This document shows positions 50,215-58,815 of a stretch of 64,000 bases of DNA, piece after piece. This DNA comes from Ardenticatenaceae bacterium. GTDB lineage: Bacteria; Chloroflexota; Anaerolineae; Promineifilales; Promineifilaceae. The translations under genes were made by a program, and so were the position numbers. Every line of letters starts with the position of its first letter. Within the stretch, counting starts at the first letter, position 1. The notes under the pieces were generated by a model. That model had not been told where the DNA came from. It worked only from the letters and a program-made list of their open reading frames with translations, and did not search any database. The stretch lies in assembly GCA_020634455.1 (NCBI GenBank), contig JACKBQ010000002.1, positions 186,001 through 250,000 on the forward strand, written 5' to 3'.

Positions 50215-51684
50215 ATGAGTACACAAACAAATCAAACATCTGAATTACCCTGGGACAGGCGGCCAGTTACCAGTCGTGACATGGCGATTTTAATAGGAAT
50301 TCTCGTATTGGCCTGCATCGGGGGGGCAGCCCTGATTGCCTTTTCAATCCGAGACCAGTCAGGGGCGGCGGTAGCTGACGAGACAAGTACGGATACCATA
50401 TCACCGGCTGAGCAACAGGTAACCCAAGGATCGGCAGCGCTTGGGCAAACTGTTTTTGAGACCCAATGTGCGGCCTGCCACACTATTGGCGCCGGCGACA
50501 GGGTTGGCCCCGATTTACAAGGCGTGACCGGGCAGCGTGACGAAGCCTGGCTGGCCCGCTGGATCGCGGAACCGGACAAGGTGCTGGCTGAAGGCGATCC
50601 GATTGCCACCGAGCTGTTGGCCGAATTTAACAACGTCCCCATGCCCAACTTACAGCTTTCAACGGCCGATGTCCAAAACGTCATCGCCTACCTGGAGAAC
50701 CCCGCCAGCGGCGAATCTGTGGCGGCGGCCAGTGGACCTACCAAAGATGAACCGACCACAGGTGAGAATATCGTCCATCACCCGGCCGATATTCCCCAAC
50801 CGGTTGGCGACCGTGAGCCACAAACCATCCAGGTTGATCTGGAAGCCATCGAAGTGGTGGGCCAGCTGGCTGATGGGGCCACCTACAACTACTTTACCTT
50901 CAACGGCACTGTCCCCGGCCCGATGCTGCGGGTGCGCGTGGGTGATACCGTCGAACTGACATTGCGTAACGCGGCCGAAAGCCACTTTCCACACTCGATT
51001 GATCTCCACGCCGTCAATGGCCCCGGCGGCGGACACATCTACACAGAGACGAACCCGGGCGAAGAGAACAGCTTCACCTTTAAGACATTGGCTCCCGGCA
51101 TCTATGTCTATCACTGCGCCACGCCCAGCGTCCCCCACCATATCACCAACGGCATGTATGGCCTCATTCTGGTCGAACCGGAGGGGGGGCTACCACCCGT
51201 AGACCACGAATTTTACGTGATGCAAGGGGAGATTTACACGGCGCAGGCTTTTGGTTCAACAGGGGAACTGTTGTTTAGCGCCGACAAGTTGAGCCAGGAA
51301 ACGCCGGAATATTATGTATTCAACGGCGCGGCCGGTGCGCTGACGCAAGATGAAAATGTACTCCAAGCAGCGGTTGGCGAAACGGTACGTATTTTCTTTG
51401 GCGTGGGCGGCCCCAATAAGACCTCATCTTTCCACGTCATTGGTGAAATTTTTGACCGGGCCTATAACTTTGGCTCGCTGACCAGCCCCCCATTGACCGA
51501 TGTACAGACGGTAACGGTTCCCCCTGGCGGCGCCTGGATGGTGGAGTTTCAGGTAGATGTACCGGGTACCTATCTTCTGGTAGACCATGCCCTCAGCCGC
51601 AGCGAACGTGGCCTGGTCGGCTATCTCGTTGTAGACGGAGAGGAGCAGCCGGAGATTATTCATGAGGGCACGGCCGTTCCCTAA
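50215..51684 (+). CDS. nirK: Membrane-anchored cytochrome c-NirK fusion (copper nitrite reductase)
   Basis: The 489-residue protein has an N-terminal anchor (about 23-45), a class I cytochrome c domain (C-A-A-C-H at 85-89; candidate axial Met143 in V-P-M-P-N) and a two-domain cupredoxin. Ligands match copper nitrite reductases: type 1 Cu by His260, Cys301, His309 and Met314; type 2 Cu by His265, His300 and His458; catalytic Asp263 and second-sphere His407. It reduces nitrite to NO outside the membrane, with the fused haem acting as electron entry. Haem fusion at the N-terminus differs from the better-known C-terminal fusions. A perfect FNR/DNR box precedes it. Confidence 0.9.
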   Translation: MSTQTNQTSELPWDRRPVTSRDMAILIGILVLACIGGAALIAFSIRDQSGAAVADETSTDTISPAEQQVTQGSAALGQTVFETQCAACHTIGAGDRVGPDLQGVTGQRDEAWLARWIAEPDKVLAEGDPIATELLAEFNNVPMPNLQLSTADVQNVIAYLENPASGESVAAASGPTKDEPTTGENIVHHPADIPQPVGDREPQTIQVDLEAIEVVGQLADGATYNYFTFNGTVPGPMLRVRVGDTVELTLRNAAESHFPHSIDLHAVNGPGGGHIYTETNPGEENSFTFKTLAPGIYVYHCATPSVPHHITNGMYGLILVEPEGGLPPVDHEFYVMQGEIYTAQAFGSTGELLFSADKLSQETPEYYVFNGAAGALTQDENVLQAAVGETVRIFFGVGGPNKTSSFHVIGEIFDRAYNFGSLTSPPLTDVQTVTVPPGGAWMVEFQVDVPGTYLLVDHALSRSERGLVGYLVVDGEEQPEIIHEGTAVP

Positions 51685-51690
51685 ACCGTC

Positions 51691-51704
51691 TTGATTTGCA
51701 TCAA
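51691..51704. promoter_or_regulatory. Perfect FNR/DNR box upstream of the ferredoxin gene
   Basis: TTGATTTGCATCAA fits TTGAT-N4-ATCAA and starts 7 bp after the nirK stop, 109 bp before the ferredoxin start. It differs from the nirK box only in the spacer. Confidence 0.83.
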
Positions 51705-51812
51705 GGCCAAAGCCCCGCCTGGCTGGTATGCTGATGGCAGACAATACAATGACTGTCGTTAGTGGTGAAGCCGAGAAACGGCCGTTGCCGCTGCGACTAA
51801 AGGAGACTGCCT

Positions 51813-52223
51813 ATGACCCATATTATCACCCGGCTATGTTTGCGGGATACAGCCTGTGTGGACGTGTGCCCAGTCGAATGCATGATTCTGGGGCAGCCGG
51901 AGTCGGAATGGCCCTGGCTGTACATTGATCCCGATACCTGCATTGACTGTGGCGCCTGTGTGCCCGAATGTCCCTACGAAGCGATCTTCCCTGAGGAAGA
52001 GGTGCCTTTTGCTTATGAGGCTCCGCCGGGCGTCTGGATCAACAATTCGAAAGAGTTGCTGCCGGACGGCCAGCCGTTCGCAGGTGAGGTTGACGGCCAC
52101 CCCGTGAAGCTGCTGAACGCTAAGCAGCTCCAGGGCGGCGAAATTTTGGACCTGACGGAAGATATCCCTCCGAACTACGATTTCTTTGCCGAGGGGCCAG
52201 GTTACGACGCACTGGACATGTAG
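51813..52223 (+). CDS. 7Fe/8Fe-type ferredoxin
   Basis: The 136-residue protein has an N-terminal cluster site C-x5-C-x3-C-P-x2-C (C-L-R-D-T-A-C-V-D-V-C-P-V-E-C) and a standard C-x2-C-x2-C-x3-C-P site (C-I-D-C-G-A-C-V-P-E-C-P). The first matches the 3Fe-4S half of seven-iron ferredoxins. The C-terminal 75 residues are an extension without motif. AAAGGAG precedes the start. With its own FNR box it probably supplies electrons under low oxygen, but the partner is not known. Confidence 0.88.
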   Translation: MTHIITRLCLRDTACVDVCPVECMILGQPESEWPWLYIDPDTCIDCGACVPECPYEAIFPEEEVPFAYEAPPGVWINNSKELLPDGQPFAGEVDGHPVKLLNAKQLQGGEILDLTEDIPPNYDFFAEGPGYDALDM

Positions 52224-52316
52224 CCAAATTATTGGGCTGCTGGAGCTTGCAGCTCCAGTGGCCCATATTTTTTCGAGAGAACTTTAACCATATTTGATCT
52301 ATAATCTCTACATGGT

Positions 52317-53081
52317 ATGACTATGTCTAGACGTCGTAAAACGCCAGTACAAATTGATGTGGTTGAACCGGCAGCCTGCTCGGTGGATGTGCGTCGGGCC
52401 ATCCTGCAAAAGGTACCATTCTTAAATGGACTTTCTGCGTCTGATATTGACGTTGTGAATGAACAGTTTCGTGAATTTGGCTTCGAACCTGGAGAGTCTA
52501 TCTATTTCAGCGGTGAAACGGCCGTTAATCTATACGTTGTTGCCGCCGGGCAGGTGAAGTTACTGCGCCACTCTGTGAGCGGACAAGATGTGCTGCTCGA
52601 TGTTCTTCAGCCGGGTGACTATTTTGGCAATCTATCAACGTTGGCAGACGACGTTTATCCAGACACAGCCCAGGCGCACACGGCCGTTTGTGTGCTCAGT
52701 ATCAGTTCAGAAGCCTTCCGTACCTTGTTAAGCCAATACCCCTCGGTGGCGTTAAGCGTGCTGGACATCACAACCAGACGCCTGCGTGATACCCAGAAAA
52801 TTGTGCAGCAGCTCAGTACCGATTCTGCTGAGCAACGCCTCGCTGCCGTCCTGCTTAAATTAGCCGACAAACTGGGAGAGGTCACGAGTGACGGCATCCT
52901 CATACAAATGCCGCTGTCTCGGGATGACCTGGCCCAAATGACGGGCACGACGACCGAAACAGCCAGTCGCATCATTAGCCAGTTTCAAAAAGAAGGGGTG
53001 GTTCATGGCGGTCGGCAATGGATCGCCATTACCAATAAAGCTAAACTAGAAGCGATTGCCGGAACAGAAGACCCAGCTTAA
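52317..53081 (+). CDS. Crp/Fnr family regulator
   Basis: The 254-residue protein has an N-terminal effector domain (G-E-S-I-Y-F-S-G-E-T-A-V-N-L-Y-V-V) and an HTH (L-S-R-D-D-L-A-Q-M-T-G-T-T-T-E-T-A-S-R-I-I) like FNR/CRP. It lacks an Fe-S Cys set. Two ATGs (52317 and 52323) are possible; no strong ribosome binding site is visible. A TATAAT lies at 52300-52305 with a TTGAT half-site overlapping upstream, so autoregulation is possible. It is distinct from the first Crp/Fnr gene. Confidence 0.85.
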   Translation: MTMSRRRKTPVQIDVVEPAACSVDVRRAILQKVPFLNGLSASDIDVVNEQFREFGFEPGESIYFSGETAVNLYVVAAGQVKLLRHSVSGQDVLLDVLQPGDYFGNLSTLADDVYPDTAQAHTAVCVLSISSEAFRTLLSQYPSVALSVLDITTRRLRDTQKIVQQLSTDSAEQRLAAVLLKLADKLGEVTSDGILIQMPLSRDDLAQMTGTTTETASRIISQFQKEGVVHGGRQWIAITNKAKLEAIAGTEDPA

Positions 53082-53110
53082 TACCAAACAACAACCCACC
53101 TCAACAACGT

Positions 53111-53150
53111 AAAGCCCCTAAAAGTTTGCTTTTAGGGGCTTTAACTTTTC
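53111..53150 (+). terminator. Intrinsic terminator after the second Crp/Fnr gene
   Basis: AAAGCCCCTAAAAG (53111-53124) and CTTTTAGGGGCTTT (53129-53142) are perfect complements around four bases, followed by AACTTTTC. It lies 30 bp beyond the stop. Confidence 0.88.
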
Positions 53151-53166
53151 TACCTGTTGCCGTTAT

Positions 53167-53180
53167 TTGAGCCAGATCAT
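53167..53180. promoter_or_regulatory. Imperfect FNR/DNR-like box upstream of the metal chaperone
   Basis: TTGAGCCAGATCAT keeps eight of ten consensus positions and the correct N4 spacing. It lies 69 bp before the chaperone start, suggesting co-regulation with nirK. Confidence 0.5.
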
Positions 53181-53248
53181 GTAACGGCCGTTCCTCTTCA
53201 GCTATCCTGATTGTATATCAACATTTTATGCCTGAAGGAGACATACCA

Positions 53249-53464
53249 ATGAAAACCATACTCAGAAGTCAAGATCTGTCCTGCCCCTCTTGTGTGGCCA
53301 AAATTGAAAAAGCCCTGCAAGGTGTCGAAGGCGTCACCGCTGCTAAAGTGCATTTCAACACGGGTCGTATCGAAATTGAACACGATCCAGCCGCCGCGCC
53401 AGCAGCACAATTGGTACAAACCGTGCGTGAGATCGGCTACGAGGCAGCAGTCGCCGCATTTTAA
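53249..53464 (+). CDS. Heavy-metal-associated (HMA) chaperone
   Basis: A 71-residue HMA domain with L-S-C-P-S-C-V-A-K-I-E-K near the N-terminus, the C-x2-C site that carries Cu+ or Zn2+. The ATG at 53249 follows GAAGGAG by 8 bases; the earlier in-frame codon at 53228 is unsupported. The P-type ATPase follows 23 bp later, so it probably hands metal to that pump. Confidence 0.9.
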   Translation: MKTILRSQDLSCPSCVAKIEKALQGVEGVTAAKVHFNTGRIEIEHDPAAAPAAQLVQTVREIGYEAAVAAF

Positions 53465-53487
53465 GCCGACAACGGGAGGGTAACCAC

Positions 53488-55386
53488 ATGAAGCAACTTA
53501 ATCTATGGTGGCAATCCCCTAAGCAGCGCCGCCAACTTCTAACGGCCGTTGCCGGCCTGTTGATCATCTTTGCATTGGCAGCCCAATACCTGTTCGATCT
53601 GGTCGCCTGGCACAATGGCCTAATGGCCGCCGCTGCCCTGGTGGCCGGATCAGACATTGCCCAACGCGCCTGGCGCAGTTTGCGGCAGCGACACGTCAGC
53701 ATCGAGCTGCTGGTGACGATTGCCGCCGCTGGTGCCCTGGTCATCGGCGAATATTGGGAAGCAGCTGCCGTCACCTTCCTCTTCCTCTTTGGTGCTTATC
53801 TGGAAGCGCGTACCCTGAATCGCACCCGTCAGGTGCTGCAAGGGTTGCTGGAATTGGCCCCGACAACGGCCACTGTTCTGCGCAACGGCCATCAAATAGA
53901 AGTGATGCCCCACGAACTGGCTCCCGGGGAAATGGTGCTGGTCAAGCCAGGGGCCAAAGTGCCGGTGGATGGGGAGGTGGCAGACGGCCGTTCTGCCGTC
54001 GATGAGAGCGCCATTACCGGGGAATCTATGCCGGTGGAGAAAGTGGCGGGTACGGCCGTTTACGCCGGGACGGTGAACCAGGCCGGGCTGCTTAAAGTGC
54101 GAGCCACTGGCGTGGGCGCAGATACCACGCTGGCCCGCATCATCCGTCGCGTGGAGGAAGCGCAGGAAGAAAAAGCGCCGACGCAGCGCTTTATTGAACG
54201 GTTTGCCCGCTGGTATACACCCTTTATCATTCTGCTTAGCGGAGCAGCTTACCTGATCACTCGCGATGTAGATCTGGCGCTGACGCTGCTCGTCATTGGC
54301 TGCCCTGGGGCCCTGGTCATCTCCACCCCTGTGTCGATTGTGGCCGGGATTGGCCGGGCGGCCAAGCGAGGCATTCTCATCAAAGGGGGCGAATATCTGG
54401 AAAATGCGGGCAAAATCTCGGCGCTGGCGCTGGACAAAACGGGCACGCTCACGGCGGGTCGCCCAGCTGTGAACGATGTCGTCGCTTTACAGGCCGCCGC
54501 CTTTGCTGGGGACGGCGGTGAGATTGGCGTTATTGAAAGGCAGCAGCAGGTTCTTTATTGGGCCGCTATTGCCGAAGCGGGTTCTGAGCATCCATTAGCC
54601 CAGGCAGTTACCGATGCGTTGGACACGGCCGTTCCCATCCCGCACGCCGACGAATTTGAAACATTTACTGGCCGGGGGGTACGCGCCCTCTATTTAGGTC
54701 ATGAGATTGGGGTAGGCACGCCAGCGTTGATGGCCCAGATGGCTATTTCCGTGCCGCACCGCGCTCAGGTGCAGTTAGATGAATTACGGACCGAGGGGAA
54801 AACGGCCGTTCTCGTGGCCTTAGATGGCTTGATCATCGGCATATTAGGCATTGCCGATCAGCTCCGCCCCACCGCGCCAGAGATGATTCGCCAGTTGGAA
54901 GCTGCTGGACTAAAGAAGATCGTCATGTTAACGGGCGATAACGAGCAGACGGCACAAGCTATTGCCACCGCAGCGGGCATCCACGATGTTCATGCCGGGC
55001 TGCTGCCGGAAGACAAGCTAAACTTTATTCGCCAGCTGCAGGCCGAAGGGCATGTGGTGGCCATGGTTGGCGATGGCATCAACGACGCCCCAGCCCTGGC
55101 CACGGCCAACATCGGCATCGCCATGGGTGCAGCCGGAACCGATGTGGCCATCGAAACGGCCGACATTGCCCTTATGACTGACGATTTGCTTAAAATTCCG
55201 GAAGCATTAACGCTCTCCAAAGCGACGCTGAACAACATACGCCAGAATGTGGTCATTGCTTTGGTGACAGTGGCTCTGCTGCTGGTCGGGGTTTTCCTGG
55301 GCAAGGTTCACATGGCCGAGGGCATGTTGATCCACGAAGCTTCCGTAATGATTGTTATTCTAAATGGGATGCGCTTGCTCAGGTAG
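53488..55386 (+). CDS. P1B-type heavy-metal ATPase with CPG motif
   Basis: The 632-residue pump has D-K-T-G-T at 316-320, the actuator T-G-E-S at 177-180, the P1B-specific S-E-H-P-L-A, and T-G-D-N and G-D-G-I-N-D in the P-domain. The membrane metal site reads C-P-G (272-274) instead of C-P-C or S-P-C. It lacks an N-terminal HMA domain; the separate chaperone upstream supplies one. P1B pumps export Cu+, Zn2+, Cd2+ or Co2+; the C-P-G variant makes the ion uncertain. Confidence 0.92.
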   Translation: MKQLNLWWQSPKQRRQLLTAVAGLLIIFALAAQYLFDLVAWHNGLMAAAALVAGSDIAQRAWRSLRQRHVSIELLVTIAAAGALVIGEYWEAAAVTFLFLFGAYLEARTLNRTRQVLQGLLELAPTTATVLRNGHQIEVMPHELAPGEMVLVKPGAKVPVDGEVADGRSAVDESAITGESMPVEKVAGTAVYAGTVNQAGLLKVRATGVGADTTLARIIRRVEEAQEEKAPTQRFIERFARWYTPFIILLSGAAYLITRDVDLALTLLVIGCPGALVISTPVSIVAGIGRAAKRGILIKGGEYLENAGKISALALDKTGTLTAGRPAVNDVVALQAAAFAGDGGEIGVIERQQQVLYWAAIAEAGSEHPLAQAVTDALDTAVPIPHADEFETFTGRGVRALYLGHEIGVGTPALMAQMAISVPHRAQVQLDELRTEGKTAVLVALDGLIIGILGIADQLRPTAPEMIRQLEAAGLKKIVMLTGDNEQTAQAIATAAGIHDVHAGLLPEDKLNFIRQLQAEGHVVAMVGDGINDAPALATANIGIAMGAAGTDVAIETADIALMTDDLLKIPEALTLSKATLNNIRQNVVIALVTVALLLVGVFLGKVHMAEGMLIHEASVMIVILNGMRLLR

Positions 55387-55483
55387 TTCCTAGAAAGGGT
55401 GACGATTAAGCGTGACTATTTTCCTGACCCGTTAACTGGATTAAGCCCGATCGATTATTTAGGACAAATTCGGTGCGTGTGAG

Positions 55484-55981
55484 GTGGTGGGCATCTGGGT
55501 AGCGGTGGCGCTGGTTAAAGGCAAGTCCCACGCTTACCGCAATGCGCCTATCGTACTGCTAGCCGGTTTGCTGATTGGTGGGCTGCACATGGCAACCTCT
55601 CGCACCTTACGAGGCTCATCCATGCCCAAAGATTACATCGTCTACGCCACCGGGCTGACCTTGATTTTCTTTTTGCTGTTCCGAATCCCCGGAATTTGGC
55701 AGCAGATCAACCTGGATGAACACGATGATCACGTTGCCGGCTTGGGCGCTGGCGCAGCGCATATCGTGGGCGGCATCGCTACCCTGACGGTGCAATTTTG
55801 GGCTGGTTCGACGCACATCATCAACGGTATCAACTACGCCGATGTGTGGCATACGCCGCTGACGATTATTGGCTGGCTGGCGTTGCTTCTGGGTAGTGCC
55901 GTTTTGGGAGGGTTTGTACTACGAGATGTGAAACGGTCGTCGGTTGAGCCTGTCGAAACCAACCCCGCCGCGCTTTATTGA
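55484..55981 (+). CDS. Small membrane protein, possibly 5'-truncated
   Basis: The 165-residue product has about four hydrophobic helices and a His/Asp-rich loop (L-D-E-H-D-D-H-V-A-G). The frame begins at a GTG, with a stop codon about 22 bases further upstream and no ribosome binding site. The natural start may have been lost. The final codons run through TTGAGCCTGTCGAAACC, a dispersed-repeat word, so the C-terminus may also be altered. Function unknown. Confidence 0.45.
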   Translation: MVGIWVAVALVKGKSHAYRNAPIVLLAGLLIGGLHMATSRTLRGSSMPKDYIVYATGLTLIFFLLFRIPGIWQQINLDEHDDHVAGLGAGAAHIVGGIATLTVQFWAGSTHIINGINYADVWHTPLTIIGWLALLLGSAVLGGFVLRDVKRSSVEPVETNPAALY

Positions 55982-55993
55982 GATGTTGCTGTC

Positions 55994-57736
55994 TCAGCGA
56001 CAAATATACATCGGCTGAGGAAACTCAAGCAAAATGCGCTCGGCGGAACTGCCCAATGTCAAGCTTCGCAGCGAACGAAAACTGAAACCGCCCAGCAAGA
56101 GCAGGTTGCATTCATGCGCGGCGGCGGTTGCCAACACCGTTTCGGCGATGACGCCGCTGCCCAATATGTAGTTCACATCCGTCACGCCATGTTGGGTTAG
56201 ATATTTCTGGGCACGCTGCATGGCCGCTGCCGTGGTGTGTTCCGTTTCGACAGTCACGACGGTTAATGAACGCTGCCAGCGTGAGGCAAAATAGGTGGCA
56301 ATAAAGAGCGCCTCATCCGCTTTCGGGCTGCCGTCATAAGCGAGTAGCGGTCGGCTATAATCAGTTTGTGCGCCATCTGGCACAACCTCAATAGGGCGTG
56401 GACATTGTTTCACGAGCAGTCTTAGCTCTGGGCTTGTTTGCGTCAACGGCCGTTTGTCGGGGTGACGGGTTCCGCGCACGACGACCAGATCAACCCACGC
56501 GGCCCGTTTGTTAAGAACCTGCACGGGGTTACTGCCGACCTCAACTGCAAATTCCCCCTGGATTCCGGCGCTTGCAATCCCCTCATAAAACCGTTCGCGC
56601 ATATGGCGCACGTGGTTACTCGCCAGTAAATCCTTCTGTGTCACCACATGTAAACCAAGGATATGGTCTTGGGTGAGGAACGGTGCCTGGATGTAATTTT
56701 CAAAAATGCGCCAATTCTCAGCGGAGCCATCCAAGCCCATCAGAATATGTTTGAACAAATGATGATGACGGCGACGAGCCAGTTGCTGCTGTCGCCATAG
56801 GCCAGGAGCGAATTCTTTAGCTGGGGAAGGCATGATAGATTGCATCACGCGCTTGAGAAGACCGGGCGATTCGATGGGCGTCATCATCAAGTCGGAAACG
56901 CCGCTTTCCATCTCGACTTGCCAACCCAACTCTTGTTCCAACTGATTCCGGCGTTCAGAGAGCAGCAGATACATATCTGCCTCTGTCCGTTCTGGAAAAT
57001 GGTGCAAGATGCCTAGATTGCGGATGATCTGAATGACTGGCAAGAATATCTGGTCATACCAGCAGACGACAGCTTGGTTCTCTATGTCGCTGCTGCTCAG
57101 TAGATTCTGGTTTGGGGTGACGGCTTTACAGCCAGAAGCAATCTGCTCCAGAAAAACACGGTATTGACCGCAGAAGGTCATCGTCAGATCAGCTTCTGGG
57201 CGCAGTTTGTCCAGATTGGTTTGCGCTAGAAAATCGGCATAATGCGCTTTGCAGATAATCTCATTGGGATCATCATCAGCCGAAAACGGGACTCTTGTTT
57301 TAACTTCAATGACATAGGCGGTAATCGTCTTACTGTCTAAGCGCCGGGCTATGGAAACACGATGATTGCCATCCTGCACAAAATAAGCATCTCCAATCTG
57401 ATAAACGGCAATAGGGGGCATACCCACCATATCGGAAACGGCCGTTCTCACACCAGCCCATCGTTCTAAATCTGCGTCCCGTTTAGGCAAAAAGCTGCGG
57501 GTAAAATCCTCATGACGACTGACACTGCCCACAATTTTGGTCAGGGGAATCTCTTGAGCGCCATGCGCAATCATTTCACCTGTGGGGTGGAGCTGCTGGC
57601 TAATCTCGTTGAAGGGGAGGAGTTTGTCTCCATCTCCGCGAAAGCGCGCCAGAAGCTGCTGCATCGCAGCTTGCTTACGCGCCTGCTGGAAGTCGCGGAT
57701 TGCTGCCTGATAAGTGGCCTGGGCCTGCTGGGTCAT
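55994..57736 (-). CDS. ParB-like domain fused to two universal-stress (UspA) domains
   Basis: The 580-residue protein begins with a ParB/sulfiredoxin-like domain (about 55-150) containing Y-F-V-Q-D-G-N-H-R-V-S-I-A, the nucleotide-binding box of that fold. A middle helical region (150-320) is followed by two UspA-like domains. The first opens with I-L-M-G-L-D-G-S and the second with L-L-A-Y-D-G-S-P-K-A-D-E-A, ending L-L-L-G-G-F and L-G-S-S-A-E-R. A nucleotide-dependent stress sensor is inferred. It is convergent with the preceding membrane protein and has no clear ribosome binding site. Confidence 0.75.
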   Translation of the reverse strand: MTQQAQATYQAAIRDFQQARKQAAMQQLLARFRGDGDKLLPFNEISQQLHPTGEMIAHGAQEIPLTKIVGSVSRHEDFTRSFLPKRDADLERWAGVRTAVSDMVGMPPIAVYQIGDAYFVQDGNHRVSIARRLDSKTITAYVIEVKTRVPFSADDDPNEIICKAHYADFLAQTNLDKLRPEADLTMTFCGQYRVFLEQIASGCKAVTPNQNLLSSSDIENQAVVCWYDQIFLPVIQIIRNLGILHHFPERTEADMYLLLSERRNQLEQELGWQVEMESGVSDLMMTPIESPGLLKRVMQSIMPSPAKEFAPGLWRQQQLARRRHHHLFKHILMGLDGSAENWRIFENYIQAPFLTQDHILGLHVVTQKDLLASNHVRHMRERFYEGIASAGIQGEFAVEVGSNPVQVLNKRAAWVDLVVVRGTRHPDKRPLTQTSPELRLLVKQCPRPIEVVPDGAQTDYSRPLLAYDGSPKADEALFIATYFASRWQRSLTVVTVETEHTTAAAMQRAQKYLTQHGVTDVNYILGSGVIAETVLATAAAHECNLLLLGGFSFRSLRSLTLGSSAERILLEFPQPMYICR

Positions 57737-57839
57737 AAAAACATATCGCTTTAAGCCATATTGGGATAGTTAGCGCCGGGGGAGTGAAACGGCCGATTTC
57801 TGCATTTTATTATTTGCAATAAATATAATATCTTTCCCG

Positions 57840-58292
57840 TTATATACTTTTCCTAAGCCATCCTTCAATCTTATCAAGATAGTCAGAACTTACGCCAATT
57901 TCTTTTGCTCCTTCGAGCATACCCTTTACATACTCTCGAGAAGGGGGAAACGGCCCTTTTAGTTCCCACAATCGATACAGCTCTACAGAATACCACTTGC
58001 CATCTTCACCAAGCACCACAAATTTCTCTCGTTTGTATTGGGGCACATACACTCCTGGCATAAAGTCAAGCTTTTTGATATCTTCTTTATCACATTCGTA
58101 AATTGCACCTTGAACAATTTCCCCTGGGGCTTCATTGATGCAGCTTATGCCACCCTGTAACTTTTCTGACCACTCGCGCCATTGCACTTCATAATTTGGC
58201 AAATAACCCTTCATCAAGTACCTGGCACTTGGCAGTAATTCTTTAGTGAGTGAACTTGCATTCAAACTAGATCCATAGCCAAAATAATACAT
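57840..58292 (-). CDS. Gamma-glutamylcyclotransferase-like protein
   Basis: The 150-residue protein starts M-Y-Y-F-G-Y-G-S-S-L-N, the GGCT/AIG2 substrate-binding loop, and has Y-E-C at the start of the second strand pair. The candidate catalytic Glu lies in the C-I-N-E or I-Y-E-C segment. ATG 58292 is chosen because GGAG precedes it. The gene is more AT-rich than its neighbours and lacks ACGGCCGT copies, so recent acquisition is possible. Confidence 0.78.
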   Translation of the reverse strand: MYYFGYGSSLNASSLTKELLPSARYLMKGYLPNYEVQWREWSEKLQGGISCINEAPGEIVQGAIYECDKEDIKKLDFMPGVYVPQYKREKFVVLGEDGKWYSVELYRLWELKGPFPPSREYVKGMLEGAKEIGVSSDYLDKIEGWLRKSI

Positions 58293-58398
58293 TTCTTCTC
58301 CGATCATTTTCAATCAGCAAACAACTTGGGTAAAACACGATACTAATAATTATTGGCTTCGATTCTTTTAAGAAAATGGCGTTATGTCAATCACTTCA

Positions 58399-58626
58399 TT
58401 AACGCCAATAATTGTTAGCGGCGGCGATGGTTTGAAAATTGATGGCCACGACCTGAGAAGCGGCCGTCAGCGAGTCTGCGGATTCTGCGTAATCTGGGCG
58501 CAGTTTCTTTAGCACCTCCACATCTGGTTGGGTGTACTTGACGCCACGCCGGCTGAGGGTAATTGCTAGTTCAAACCCTTCTTGCGGGGTGTCTGTTTGC
58601 AGGGTGGTTAACCATAAATCACTCAT
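58399..58626 (-). CDS. Small hypothetical protein
   Basis: The 75-residue protein begins M-S-D-L-W-L-T-T-L-Q-T and continues with helical charged sequence (G-F-E-L-A-I-T-L-S-R-R-G-V-K-Y). AAGGAG lies 10 bases before the ATG at 58626. I recognise no family. It stands alone between repeat-like DNA and the GGCT-like gene. Confidence 0.5.
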   Translation of the reverse strand: MSDLWLTTLQTDTPQEGFELAITLSRRGVKYTQPDVEVLKKLRPDYAESADSLTAASQVVAINFQTIAAANNYWR

Positions 58627-58743
58627 GATGAAATTGCTCCTTTTGTATAGCATCAAATTCTAGCAGCGCTTACTCTAACAAGCCGCTAATCAATATTACC
58701 AACTAATTGGCTAACAGCTAAATAGTTATAAAGTGACACTGGA

Positions 58744-58772
58744 CTGCCTCGTCTACAGGGGACGAGGTGCAG
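58744..58772. repeat. Hairpin between diaminopropionate ammonia-lyase and small protein
   Basis: CCTCGTC (58747-58753) and GACGAGG (58761-58767) pair around seven bases with outer CTGC/GCAG pairing. No T-run follows on the - strand, so a structural repeat or weak terminator is likely. Confidence 0.45.
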
Positions 58773-58815
58773 GGTCATTGTCTATCTCTTCTTTTCTTCA
58801 CTTCAGCCAGCAACC

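Noticed and set aside
50215..51684. Laccase or other multicopper oxidase
   Set aside because: Two cupredoxin domains with Asp263/His407 and the D-L-H, Y-H-C ligand pattern fit nitrite reductase; no type 3 copper ligands are visible.
49421..53081. Classical oxygen-sensing FNR
   Set aside because: Neither Crp/Fnr protein has the cysteine cluster needed to bind a 4Fe-4S centre.
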